Source: Dokdonia sp. (GTDB lineage Bacteria > Bacteroidota > Bacteroidia > Flavobacteriales > Flavobacteriaceae). Taken from it: DNA of 37,448 nucleotides. The stretch spans positions 1 to 37,448 of the forward strand of contig JAHDEV010000010.1 of assembly GCA_020628615.1 (NCBI GenBank). Direction: 5' to 3'. The translations under genes and the position numbers were made by a program. A model generated the notes under the pieces. It saw only the letters and a program-made list of their open reading frames with translations, had not been told where the DNA came from and searched no databases. Shown here piece after piece: positions 1-9,245 of this stretch. The number at the start of each line of letters is the position of its first letter. Within the stretch, counting starts at the first letter, position 1.

Positions 1-2221
1 GTGCATAAAGGTGTGAGTTACTTTGCTGGCTAGGAGCAAGCTCATCAAAATCAAACTTCCCGCTATATGCTACAGACGCGTCAAGCGTCCATTTATCTTT
101 TGCCCAGATTAAATGCCCATTTCCAAAGAGTGGTGCCACGTGTCTAAAAGGCACATAACTCCCATCTTCTTCTTGCTCTACACCACTCGTGTAATTAAAC
201 TGGCTTGTGAACTTTAAATGCTTTGTGAGGTTTGCATTTGCCCCTATCTCTACACCATACACCTCTGCCTTAGAAGCGTTTTGAATAGCTTGCACATTAC
301 TAGTCTCACCTTGATACTCTATTTCTGTAACACCATTAAGATTAAAATCACGGCGCACCAAGGCGTTCTCCAGCAGGGTATAATACCCGTTTACATCAAA
401 CTGTAGTACGTTAGAAAAATTAAGACGTACACCCAGCTCTCCATTATAGGCATATTCAGATTTAAGATCTGGATTAGGCACAACAACAGAGCCTGGCTCG
501 CTATCAAAAATTTTACCCACATCATCTATATTAGGCGCTCTAAAAGCTGTACCTACATTAGCCTTTACACTTACTTTTTTTGACACCTCGTGAGTCACGC
601 CAAAACTCCCAGTAAGATTACCGGTACTCAAGTCTGCGTTTTGAAAAGGAAATGCAAAAAACTCATTATTATCAGAAAAGTCGGCTGCTAGTAAGATATG
701 GTTATACCGTAATCCAGTTTGTAAATGTGTCTTATCAGAAAGCTCTATTTGTGCACTGGCATAAGCTGCTAGCGATTGCCAGGTAGAGCCATCTGGATAT
801 CTAGACGCTGTGTTTGCAATCTCACCCGTAGTTACATCTGTTACTTGACCATCTGAGTGTACTTTGTTGTGTATATACTCAAGGCCATAAAATATTTTGT
901 TCCTCTTAGTCTTAAGCTTCTTAACAAAATCTAACCCCACAGATATTGCATCTACACTCTCATCTGTCTCAAAGAAGTCTGTACCGTTAAAATCCCGGTC
1001 GTTTCTACTTTCTTTAGAGTTTTGGTATGTAAATGTACCTATCACTCTATCATAGTACTGACCATTACCTTCTTTATTAACCTGCAGGTTAGTCATAAAC
1101 CACTTTTGTGGGCCATAAAACCACTCTGCCGATCTAAATTCGCCATCACGTTTTCTCGTTAATCTATCATAACGATCATAATCTGAAGTGGCTGCATAAA
1201 TAACCCCAAGGTTAAAATCCCACTTTTCATTAGGCGTATATCTCACTTTTTGCATTAGATTAAGTGAGTTAAAAGCAGAGCCTACTTGTACCAGTGGGTC
1301 ATCATTTGTGACAGCTACATCTACCCCATCTATAGTCTGTACATATTCAGAACGCAGGTAATCATCTGGGCCGTGCTTCCCTTGTCGCTGGTTGTCATAA
1401 TCTGAGTAACTAGCACTTGTGAGGAAAGACCACTGTCTTTTACCTAGTGTAATATCAAAGTGACCCGTCTTCTCATTATTTGCCGTATTTACTCTAGCTA
1501 CAGCTGTACCTGTTACCGTAAGGTTGTCTGAAAATGATAGTTTGGGTTGTTTTGTATAAAAATTCATCACTCCACCTACAGCGTCACTACCATAAATCAC
1601 AGAACCTGGACCTAGTAATACTTCTGTGCGGTTTATAATAAAAGGATCAATAGATATCACGTTTTGCACGTTTCCTCCTCTAAATATTGCCGTGTTAAAT
1701 CTCACACCGTCTAATGTGATGAGTAGCCTATTTGTAGAGAATCCTCGTATGAGTGGACTACCTCCACCCTGCTGACTTTTTTGAACAAAAACAGACCCAC
1801 TTGTCTCTAGTAAATCTGCCGCTGTTTGCGGGTTTGCTCTTATAATATCTTTTGAGGTGAGACCTACTATTTTCTGAGGTACATTCTTTCGGCTTTGTGC
1901 AAATTTGCTTGCAGATAGCACAATTTCTGTAAGCTGGTTATCCTTTTGTTTGAGAAAAATTCGGTTAGAAAATGCTGCTATTTGTGCTTTTGTATACTGA
2001 GCGTCCTTATGTGCGACTTCTTGAAAATAAAGGGTTTCCGCTTTCGCGAAAGCGGTCACATCTGCCTTACCATCAAAATCTGTGAGTGCACTTTTACTCT
2101 TGTCATTATTAAAAATAGCAACCCCTATTATAGGCTCACGCGTGTCTACATCTAGTACTGTAATGACCTGCGAGTAAGAAGTAAAAGACAGCAGCAGAAA
2201 TAGGGATAAAAGTATGCGCAT
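1..2221 (-). CDS. TonB-dependent receptor, hemoglobin/transferrin-receptor-like (C-terminus outside window)
   Basis: Outer-membrane beta-barrel receptor that would import a bound ligand with TonB/ExbBD energy. The reading frame is open from an ATG at 2221 to the window edge (about 740 codons), so the end is missing. Seen: signal peptide at residues 1-18, a carboxypeptidase-regulatory-like domain at about 20-85, a plug at about 105-230 (DLLETSGSVFVQKSQQGGGS; VLLGPGSVIYGSDAVGG), then barrel strands with 'GTAFRAPNIDDVGKIFDSEP' and 'NPDLKSEYAYNGELG'. The plug and barrel wording resembles the heme/hemoglobin/transferrin receptor group, but ligand specificity is inference. The ATG directly follows the recO stop (TAAATG), so it is the last visible gene of the porZ-recO unit. 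Residues 57-61 (AFAKA) are encoded by a copy of the palindromic repeat at 2038-2055. Confidence 0.88.
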   Translation of the reverse strand, partial: MRILLSLFLLLSFTSYSQVITVLDVDTREPIIGVAIFNNDKSKSALTDFDGKADVTAFAKAETLYFQEVAHKDAQYTKAQIAAFSNRIFLKQKDNQLTEIVLSASKFAQSRKNVPQKIVGLTSKDIIRANPQTAADLLETSGSVFVQKSQQGGGSPLIRGFSTNRLLITLDGVRFNTAIFRGGNVQNVISIDPFIINRTEVLLGPGSVIYGSDAVGGVMNFYTKQPKLSFSDNLTVTGTAVARVNTANNEKTGHFDITLGKRQWSFLTSASYSDYDNQRQGKHGPDDYLRSEYVQTIDGVDVAVTNDDPLVQVGSAFNSLNLMQKVRYTPNEKWDFNLGVIYAATSDYDRYDRLTRKRDGEFRSAEWFYGPQKWFMTNLQVNKEGNGQYYDRVIGTFTYQNSKESRNDRDFNGTDFFETDESVDAISVGLDFVKKLKTKRNKIFYGLEYIHNKVHSDGQVTDVTTGEIANTASRYPDGSTWQSLAAYASAQIELSDKTHLQTGLRYNHILLAADFSDNNEFFAFPFQNADLSTGNLTGSFGVTHEVSKKVSVKANVGTAFRAPNIDDVGKIFDSEPGSVVVPNPDLKSEYAYNGELGVRLNFSNVLQFDVNGYYTLLENALVRRDFNLNGVTEIEYQGETSNVQAIQNASKAEVYGVEIGANANLTKHLKFTSQFNYTSGVEQEEDGSYVPFRHVAPLFGNGHLIWAKDKWTLDASVAYSGKFDFDELAPSQQSNSHLYA
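2038..2055. repeat. Palindromic repeat copy 1 (inside receptor gene)
   Basis: Perfect 18-bp inverted repeat with the core GCTTTCGCGAAAGC and CC/GG ends. It lies in frame in the regulatory-like domain of the TonB-dependent receptor, reading A-F-A-K-A. Confidence 0.9.
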
Positions 2222-2941
2222 TTAGCTAAAAATTGAGTTAAGCACCGCTAGTGAGCGAGGTTTCTTAAAACCTTGCAAATGTAACTCATAATACTGTAAC
2301 AGTATATTGAGAAAGGAGGTGCGTTGTTTTTGGTTTAGTTTGATTTGTGTAAGTGCATCAAAATTTATGCCTAAGAACCTTTTTAACAACTCAATTTCTT
2401 CTCCAGATCTACTATACAAGGTGCGCTCTGAAGACTCAAAATAACCATCTAGTAAATTAAAATACAGGTGATGTGCCTCACTATCATCTGGATAGAAGCC
2501 TAGATAGCCGCTTAACTTCACTAAAAATAGTAGATGAAAATTTGCAATATCACTGTGTAAGTCCAGCCATAAGCTTGAGGCAACCAAAAACTCAAATAGC
2601 GGTGCATTTTCTTCTTCCTCCTGCACAGAAGATCGCAGCATATCTGATATGAAAAAAACGATAGCGCTCTTTGCCACCTGCGTGTGCAGGCTGGTATAAT
2701 GAGTTATGACTTTTGCTTCTCTTATACTCTCGAGGGTACCCTTGTCTTTATGGTTTGCCTCTATCTCAAGATGCGTGAGCGGCTGAAACATTGCTACACG
2801 TAGCTTTCCTTTTTTGGATTTAAGGATATTTCTGAGCAGGTACGACTTGACACCACTGCTTTTTGTAAAAGCCTTTACAATAAGGTCTGCCTCACCATAC
2901 TTGAGCGCAGAGAATACAATAGCTTCTGTTTTTACTAGCAT
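2222..2941 (-). CDS. recO: DNA repair protein RecO
   Basis: RecO helps load RecA on SSB-coated single-stranded DNA in the RecFOR pathway and anneals complementary strands; cytoplasmic. The 239-residue length is normal. The start 'MLVKTEAIVFSALKYGEADL' is the typical RecO N-terminal OB-fold (residues 1-80), followed by the helical C-terminal domain, with 'KLSGYLGFYP' in the middle. The C-terminal zinc-finger cysteines of some RecO proteins are absent, as is usual in Bacteroidota. Its ATG overlaps the porZ stop by one base (TAATG), and its own stop abuts the receptor ATG, so all three are probably co-transcribed and translationally coupled. Confidence 0.93.
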   Translation of the reverse strand: MLVKTEAIVFSALKYGEADLIVKAFTKSSGVKSYLLRNILKSKKGKLRVAMFQPLTHLEIEANHKDKGTLESIREAKVITHYTSLHTQVAKSAIVFFISDMLRSSVQEEEENAPLFEFLVASSLWLDLHSDIANFHLLFLVKLSGYLGFYPDDSEAHHLYFNLLDGYFESSERTLYSRSGEEIELLKRFLGINFDALTQIKLNQKQRTSFLNILLQYYELHLQGFKKPRSLAVLNSIFS

Positions 2942-5220
2942 TATCGTATGATCATCACTTTTTCTATGGTAGTCTCTTGCATTTCTTCTGGAGGACCGGT
3001 AATGAGTAATAAGTATACCCCAGAAGCCACCTTATGACGGCCAAAGGCTGTTGTATCCCACTCTATGCTACCACCTGTGGTATTTTCTTCATAAACGAGG
3101 TTACCTACTAGATCTGTAATTTTTACATTAGTACGAGCGGTAAGCCCTTCTATACGTACGTTACCATTAAAGCCTGGTCTCACCGGGTTAGGATATATAA
3201 GTACATTCTCCAGATTATCTGCAGGAGCGGTAGAAGTACCATCAAAAGATACCATACCTCTTACGGTACCAAAATAAACACTACCCGTCTCTGGATCTAT
3301 CGCAACAGATTGTACCGTGTTAGACGGTAGTGGTGAGTTATCTGTAGTGAAGTGAAAAATGGTTTCTTGACCATTAGGACTCACGTAAAACACACCAGAG
3401 TCTGCAGTGGCTAGCCACTTATTATTTGCTCCATCTACAATGATATCTGTTATCACTTGGTCATTAAGCAATTCTTGAGCTAGACCATCCTCTAAAAATA
3501 TAATTGCATTTGCGCTTATCTGGGGGTTTTCAAAAATTTGTGATGGGCCAAATAGTACTCTAAGACCTAATCGTGTTCCAATCCATAAAGCCCCGTTTCT
3601 ATCTATTGCTAGCGAGCGTATATCATCTATGGGAAGGTTTGCCGCTCCATCTTCTCCGGCAAGTCTTGCAAACTCACTTGTAGCGGGATTATAGGCAATC
3701 ACACCTCTCGTATCTGTCCCAAAAAACACGACACCATCAAGACCTATTGCAAGGGCATCAAGATTTGCATCACTTCCAGCAAGTATCTCTTCTGTATTAA
3801 ATGATGAAAATTGCCCGGCTGGACTCACTCTATGTAATCCTAGTGGTGATCTTGCATTAGTCACCCAGAAATTACCCTCAGCATCATACGCTCCTCCGTT
3901 TACACGTACATCATCTGTAGTGGTTGCTACCGGAGATAGCGTACTATTATTTTCATCATATAAAATACTTGGTGTTGCATCTAGCACCTCAACTAGCCCT
4001 CCATTAAAAGAACTTGCATACAGCTGTGTAGGGTCTAAGGGGTTTACAGCAACGTGCACAAAATTTGTCGCCCCAAAAAGATCTCCAGGGTTTATAGAAC
4101 TCCACCCATCACCTTCTGTAAATTTGCTTATTCCCTGTGTTTTGAGAGGAAAAGGATTGTACGAAACATCAAAATCTCCAAAAACGGACCAAACATTTCC
4201 TGCACTAGCAGCCACATCAAAATGTTCATTTTCAAGCGGACCATTAGGCAATAATCGTATAACATCAGATATATTAGAACTAGAGAAACGAGCCACCCCA
4301 GAACCTAGCGTACCCACAAAGATTTCTCCTTGCAATGTTAAGGTAGTGGTGTATCTTGTTGTAAAACCTTCTATCGCACCATAGGTTTGTGCTAGATTTT
4401 GATTTTCATCATAGAGCAAGACGGTAGCGTTATATGTTACAGATAAGAAATCTTCATTAGGCCTAATGTCTATTACCGTCTCTGGGTATGATTCAAAAAT
4501 GCTATAATCTATCCCATTTTGAGAGATAAGAATCTGGTTATCTTCTTGTAGATAAAGATGATCATTAAAACTTACGATCTCCTGGTAAGATCCAGTACGT
4601 ATAGTCTCCCAGTTATTAAAATCTATAATATTATCGTTTGCAACAAGCGCTCTACGTACACCCCCGTCTATAGATGCGGCATAGATGTATGGCTCTTGTA
4701 TGGCTACACTACCTATATCTAGTAAGCCACCGCCATTACCTATAAAATATGAATCGTCAAACTCTAACTGACTAAGCTCAAATAAGGAAATACCAAAACT
4801 AGAGGATATATAAACAAAGCCATTATACTCTTCAAAATGATTAATGCGCTTACGGTCTGGTGGGATAGCTGGTTTATTAAAAATATCTACCACAGTAAGA
4901 ACATCTGTGCTATTACCCACTACAACATCTATAACTCCATTTTCATACCCTATAAAAAGTGTGTCAAAATTTTCACTATAATAAATAGCAGATATTACAT
5001 TACCAGAAAGACCATTTACGGTGGTTCTAGTCTCTATAGTCTCATCAAGTATGTTATATATAAAAACCGCATTTTCTGAAGCTACGTATACTCTATCATT
5101 ACCAGAGGTCATATCAGACACTCGGTTATACGAGTAATGTGCTGTCCAGTTTTCTGAAAAGTCTTGCGACATCACTGTTAGTGATGTGAGAAGAATCAAT
5201 AAGAAAAAACGCGTCTTCAC
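2941..5220 (-). CDS. porZ: PorZ-like T9SS protein (beta-propeller with C-terminal sorting domain)
   Basis: In Porphyromonas, PorZ is a cell-surface component of the T9SS attachment complex (with PorU, PorV and PorQ) and handles the sugar that is joined to secreted cargo. Seen here: signal peptide (residues 1-18, ending MSQ), an N-terminal propeller starting 'ENWTAHYSYNRVSDMTSGND', repeated blades with two-component-regulator-type wording ('DIRSLAIDRNGALWIGTRLG', 'LPSNTVQSVAIDPETGSVYF'), and a C-terminal sorting domain at about 670-759 ('NVLIYPNPVRPGFNG', 'KVASGVYLLLITG'). The 759-residue length and the recO neighbour match porZ loci of Bacteroidota as I know them. The symbol rests on this family recognition; a generic T9SS-sorted propeller protein is the alternative. 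First gene of porZ-recO-receptor. Confidence 0.78.
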   Translation of the reverse strand: MKTRFFLLILLTSLTVMSQDFSENWTAHYSYNRVSDMTSGNDRVYVASENAVFIYNILDETIETRTTVNGLSGNVISAIYYSENFDTLFIGYENGVIDVVVGNSTDVLTVVDIFNKPAIPPDRKRINHFEEYNGFVYISSSFGISLFELSQLEFDDSYFIGNGGGLLDIGSVAIQEPYIYAASIDGGVRRALVANDNIIDFNNWETIRTGSYQEIVSFNDHLYLQEDNQILISQNGIDYSIFESYPETVIDIRPNEDFLSVTYNATVLLYDENQNLAQTYGAIEGFTTRYTTTLTLQGEIFVGTLGSGVARFSSSNISDVIRLLPNGPLENEHFDVAASAGNVWSVFGDFDVSYNPFPLKTQGISKFTEGDGWSSINPGDLFGATNFVHVAVNPLDPTQLYASSFNGGLVEVLDATPSILYDENNSTLSPVATTTDDVRVNGGAYDAEGNFWVTNARSPLGLHRVSPAGQFSSFNTEEILAGSDANLDALAIGLDGVVFFGTDTRGVIAYNPATSEFARLAGEDGAANLPIDDIRSLAIDRNGALWIGTRLGLRVLFGPSQIFENPQISANAIIFLEDGLAQELLNDQVITDIIVDGANNKWLATADSGVFYVSPNGQETIFHFTTDNSPLPSNTVQSVAIDPETGSVYFGTVRGMVSFDGTSTAPADNLENVLIYPNPVRPGFNGNVRIEGLTARTNVKITDLVGNLVYEENTTGGSIEWDTTAFGRHKVASGVYLLLITGPPEEMQETTIEKVMIIR

Positions 5221-5251
5221 TACTGGTAACTGTTTATTTGTATAAAACGAT

Positions 5252-5259
5252 CAAATGTA
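5252..5259 (-). promoter_or_regulatory. Candidate -7 box upstream of porZ
   Basis: Read on the minus strand this is TACATTTG, a perfect match to the Bacteroidota -7 consensus TAnnTTTG, about 32 bases before the porZ ATG. No clear TTG is present about 20 bases further upstream, so this is a half-supported promoter. Confidence 0.45.
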
Positions 5260-5322
5260 CAATTATTGCTTTGAGCACAGAAATGGAGCGAGGTAATGTC
5301 TTTAGTTACTATGGATAGCATT

Positions 5323-5340
5323 ACGCTTTCGCGAAAGCGT
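5323..5340. repeat. Palindromic repeat copy 2
   Basis: Perfect 18-bp ACGCTTTCGCGAAAGCGT between gdhA and porZ. It lies 13 bases beyond the T-run of the gdhA terminator in the direction of gdhA transcription. Confidence 0.93.
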
Positions 5341-5353
5341 GACAACACCCCAT

Positions 5354-5384
5354 AAAAAAATCAGACAGCCTGAGCTGTCTGATT
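5354..5384 (-). terminator. Intrinsic terminator of gdhA
   Basis: On the minus strand a 10-bp perfect stem (AATCAGACAG/CTGTCTGATT, loop of 6) is followed by seven T. It lies 28 bases past the gdhA stop. Confidence 0.9.
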
Positions 5385-5411
5385 GTAATACTATATTATG
5401 TGTGTGACTTA

Positions 5412-6764
<1,353 letters not shown>

Positions 6765-6804
6765 CTATTATGACAATGCTTTAAACATTGTTCTGTTAGA
6801 GCTA

Positions 6805-6812
6805 CAAATATA
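6805..6812 (-). promoter_or_regulatory. Candidate -7 box of gdhA
   Basis: Minus-strand TATATTTG, a perfect TAnnTTTG, 50 bases before the gdhA ATG. Between it and the ATG lies a small inverted repeat, ACAATG(7)CATTGT, at 6773-6791, a possible leader hairpin or operator. No good -33 TTG is seen. Confidence 0.45.
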
Positions 6813-6962
6813 CATTATCCTTGATTTTTAGCGTGTTTTTTTTAGAATATCGCAATTAAATATATACACTTGTAAGATTATACTTACTACAAATATCAAT
6901 TTAACTTAAAAAACTCGATGTTTGACATATTTTTATATATTTGCTCACCTAATTACCTACTT

Positions 6963-7805
6963 ATGAGAGCCAAGTACCTACTGCTGGCATTATTATTTAT
7001 GGTGATAACACAGCAGAGCCTAAATGCTCAGTTTGGGTTTTCACACGAGCTTGGCGTTATAGCCGGGCCTGTTGCGTTTCAATCTGATTATGGAGAGCGC
7101 AGTAATGTTGAGACCAACCTAGGTAATGTGGGCTTTGGTGTGGGAATAGTGCATTACCTAAACTTTGCTTACCAAGCAGATTGTAACTGTTACTCAAAGT
7201 ACACCTACTTTAATGATCACTTTAAGGTACGAAACGAGATAGACTTTCATATAACAAACTTAGACAACTTTGGTCCAGAGGCGAGTGATGATGACTTTGG
7301 GGGTATGCGACTACGTGCGCATAAAGGCAGAACTCAAGTACTAGAGATAGGTTCACAACTAGAATACTTCCCTATGAGTATACGTGACTTCTCTGCTGGA
7401 GCCTATAAGTTTGCTCCATATGTAAGTGTAGGAGCTCACTTTGTTTCCTTTAATCCTAGTGCTACAACTTCACTACGCGAGGATGGTAATATATTTGGAC
7501 AAGTACTCAATCCTTTTACAACAGACCCTACAGATACGGGACCTGCTATTATAGAAGGATTTAATGTAGGTGAAGGGCAAATGGGCACAGGTATAGATAC
7601 CCGTGTGGGGGATACTTGGGCAATCACTTGGAGTGTAGGTACTCGTTACAAATTAGGTATCTTAAGTGATCTTAATATAGATTTGAGATGGCACTACTAC
7701 ACATCAAACTGGGTAGATGGACTTAATCCAGACCCAAGACCTGTAAACAGAGTAAACGACTGGATATTCTGGATGAATGTAGGGTATATTTATTACCTAG
7801 ATTAA
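6963..7805 (+). CDS. Conserved flavobacterial outer-membrane-type protein (THC0290_0291-like)
   Basis: Function unknown. I recognise the family by 'GVIAGPVAFQSDYGER' and 'CNCYSKYTYFNDHFKVRNEI', which in my memory is named THC0290_0291 and often sits beside gdhA in Flavobacteriaceae. The start is placed at the internal ATG (6963, MRAKYLLLALLF) because it gives a clean signal peptide ending in LNAQ; an upstream in-frame ATG at 6918 would add 15 residues before the signal. The mature part (about 260 residues) is rich in alternating aromatic/polar stretches and ends 'WMNVGYIYYLD', with a terminal aromatic-rich strand, consistent with a small outer-membrane beta-barrel. Some databases may carry a transferred 'glutamate dehydrogenase' label for this family; nothing in the sequence supports that. 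Diverges from gdhA. Confidence 0.8.
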   Translation: MRAKYLLLALLFMVITQQSLNAQFGFSHELGVIAGPVAFQSDYGERSNVETNLGNVGFGVGIVHYLNFAYQADCNCYSKYTYFNDHFKVRNEIDFHITNLDNFGPEASDDDFGGMRLRAHKGRTQVLEIGSQLEYFPMSIRDFSAGAYKFAPYVSVGAHFVSFNPSATTSLREDGNIFGQVLNPFTTDPTDTGPAIIEGFNVGEGQMGTGIDTRVGDTWAITWSVGTRYKLGILSDLNIDLRWHYYTSNWVDGLNPDPRPVNRVNDWIFWMNVGYIYYLD

Positions 7806-7827
7806 AATACTAATATGGTGTAGAGTT

Positions 7828-7845
7828 ACGCTTTCGCGAAAGCGG
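7828..7845. repeat. Palindromic repeat copy 3
   Basis: ACGCTTTCGCGAAAGCGG, with a perfect 16-bp inverted core at 7829-7844. It is the only hairpin in the 44-base gap between two convergent stops (7805 plus, 7850 minus), where no T-run terminator is visible. Confidence 0.92.
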
Positions 7846-7849
7846 AATA

Positions 7850-8989
7850 CTACCCAAGAGCCTGCTTAAGATCTTTTATTAAATCATCTACATCTTCTAT
7901 CCCGACACTTAGTCGTATTAATGAATCTGTTAAGCCTATTTTGAGTCTATCTTCCTTGGGTATTGCAGCGTGTGTCATTGTGGCTGGGTGACCGGCTAGA
8001 CTCTCAACCCCTCCAAGACTTTCGGCGAGCGTAAATATTTTTAAATTTTTTATAACCTTAAGTGCATCTTCTGTACTATCTCCATAGGAGGAAAATGATA
8101 ACATCCCTCCAAAATCCTTCATTTGTCTGGCAGCAATATGATGGCTAGGGTGGTCTTCAAAACCTGGCCAGTACACATTTTCTACTTTAGGGTGATTTTT
8201 GAGATAATGGGCAATTGCACACCCGTTTTGGCAATGCCTTTCCATACGCACGTGCAAGGTTTTTATACCCCGCAGCGCGAGAAAAGCGTCTTGAGGACCG
8301 CATATAGCTCCAGAAGCATTTTGAATAAAATAAAGCTTTTCTGCTAGCGTCTTTTCATTAACAATGAGCGCTCCCATTACTAGATCACTGTGGCCTCCTA
8401 TATATTTTGTAGCGCTATGCATCACAATATGCGCCCCCAGATCCAGAGGAGTCTGAAGATATGGAGTTGCAAACGTATTATCTACAGCAAGGAGTATGTT
8501 ATTTTCATTTGCAAGTTTGGCGACGGCTTGTATATCAAAAATGTTCATCATCGGGTTTGTGGGAGACTCCATCCAGATCATCTTTGTATTTTTTGTGATA
8601 CGAGTTTTGATATTTTGAATATCACTCATATTTACAAAATGGAAGGTAATACCGTAACCTTCGTAAACCTTAGTAAATAAGCGAAAAGAACCACCATAAA
8701 TATCATTTGTAGTGATAACCTCGTCACCAGGTTTAAGTAGTTTCATTACCGCATCTATCGCAGCCATACCAGAGGCAAATGCCATACCAAATGCTCCATT
8801 TTCTATACTTGCGAGAGATTGCTCAAGTGCGTGGCGTGTAGGATTCGCAGATCTGCTATAGGCATATCCCTTATGATCACCCGGTGACTCTTGAGCATAA
8901 GTAGAAGTTTGATAAATGGGAGGCATTACAGATCCATAAGCTGCATCTGGCTGCTGATTACCGTGTATGGTTTTCGTGTTAAATTTCAT
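7850..8989 (-). CDS. Cystathionine gamma-synthase / gamma-lyase (trans-sulfuration PLP enzyme)
   Basis: Cys/Met-metabolism PLP enzyme. It either makes cystathionine from an activated homoserine and cysteine (methionine route) or cleaves cystathionine to cysteine; cytoplasmic tetramer. The 379 residues are typical. Seen: 'YAYSRSANPTRHALE' (residues 42-56), 'FASGMAAIDAVM', 'ESPTNPMMNIFDI', the PLP lysine K195 in 'HSATKYIGGHSD', and 'AESLGGVESLAGHPATMTHA' near the C-terminus. These motifs do not separate synthase from lyase, so no symbol is given. Transcribed alone from a minus-strand promoter at 9010-9038, ending next to palindromic repeat copy 3. Confidence 0.92.
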   Translation of the reverse strand: MKFNTKTIHGNQQPDAAYGSVMPPIYQTSTYAQESPGDHKGYAYSRSANPTRHALEQSLASIENGAFGMAFASGMAAIDAVMKLLKPGDEVITTNDIYGGSFRLFTKVYEGYGITFHFVNMSDIQNIKTRITKNTKMIWMESPTNPMMNIFDIQAVAKLANENNILLAVDNTFATPYLQTPLDLGAHIVMHSATKYIGGHSDLVMGALIVNEKTLAEKLYFIQNASGAICGPQDAFLALRGIKTLHVRMERHCQNGCAIAHYLKNHPKVENVYWPGFEDHPSHHIAARQMKDFGGMLSFSSYGDSTEDALKVIKNLKIFTLAESLGGVESLAGHPATMTHAAIPKEDRLKIGLTDSLIRLSVGIEDVDDLIKDLKQALG

Positions 8990-9009
8990 AAGTAGATTTT
9001 TGCACCTTG

Positions 9010-9038
9010 CAAAGCTACTTAACTATAGTAAAAAACAA
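9010..9038 (-). promoter_or_regulatory. Promoter of the trans-sulfuration gene
   Basis: On the minus strand TTG (9038-9036), 18 nt, then TAGCTTTG (9017-9010), a perfect TAnnTTTG. The box ends 20 bases before the ATG at 8989, giving a short leader. Confidence 0.6.
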
Positions 9039-9245
9039 CCCTGCTGATTAGCTCAAAAAAATATTAAATCCCTAACATTTTAACACACTAACGTTTGTTA
9101 ATTGGTTTTTTGTAGGTTTTTGTCTACAAACAAGGCTAAGAATAATGCTCTTTAACGAAAAAAAATAAATTTATACTCCCATAAAATATTCTGGCTAATT
9201 AAATAACTTATATTTAACACATTAGTAACCTTAAACAACTTTAGT

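Noticed and set aside
1946-2155. Plus-strand 69-codon open frame opposite the receptor N-terminus
   Set aside because: Antisense to the receptor gene; its 'RFRES' is the repeat read in another frame.
3920-4384. Plus-strand open frame inside porZ
   Set aside because: Antisense shadow of a well-supported gene with no recognisable domain; the same applies to the other antisense open frames inside gdhA, the trans-sulfuration gene, ALDH7 and the MFS gene.
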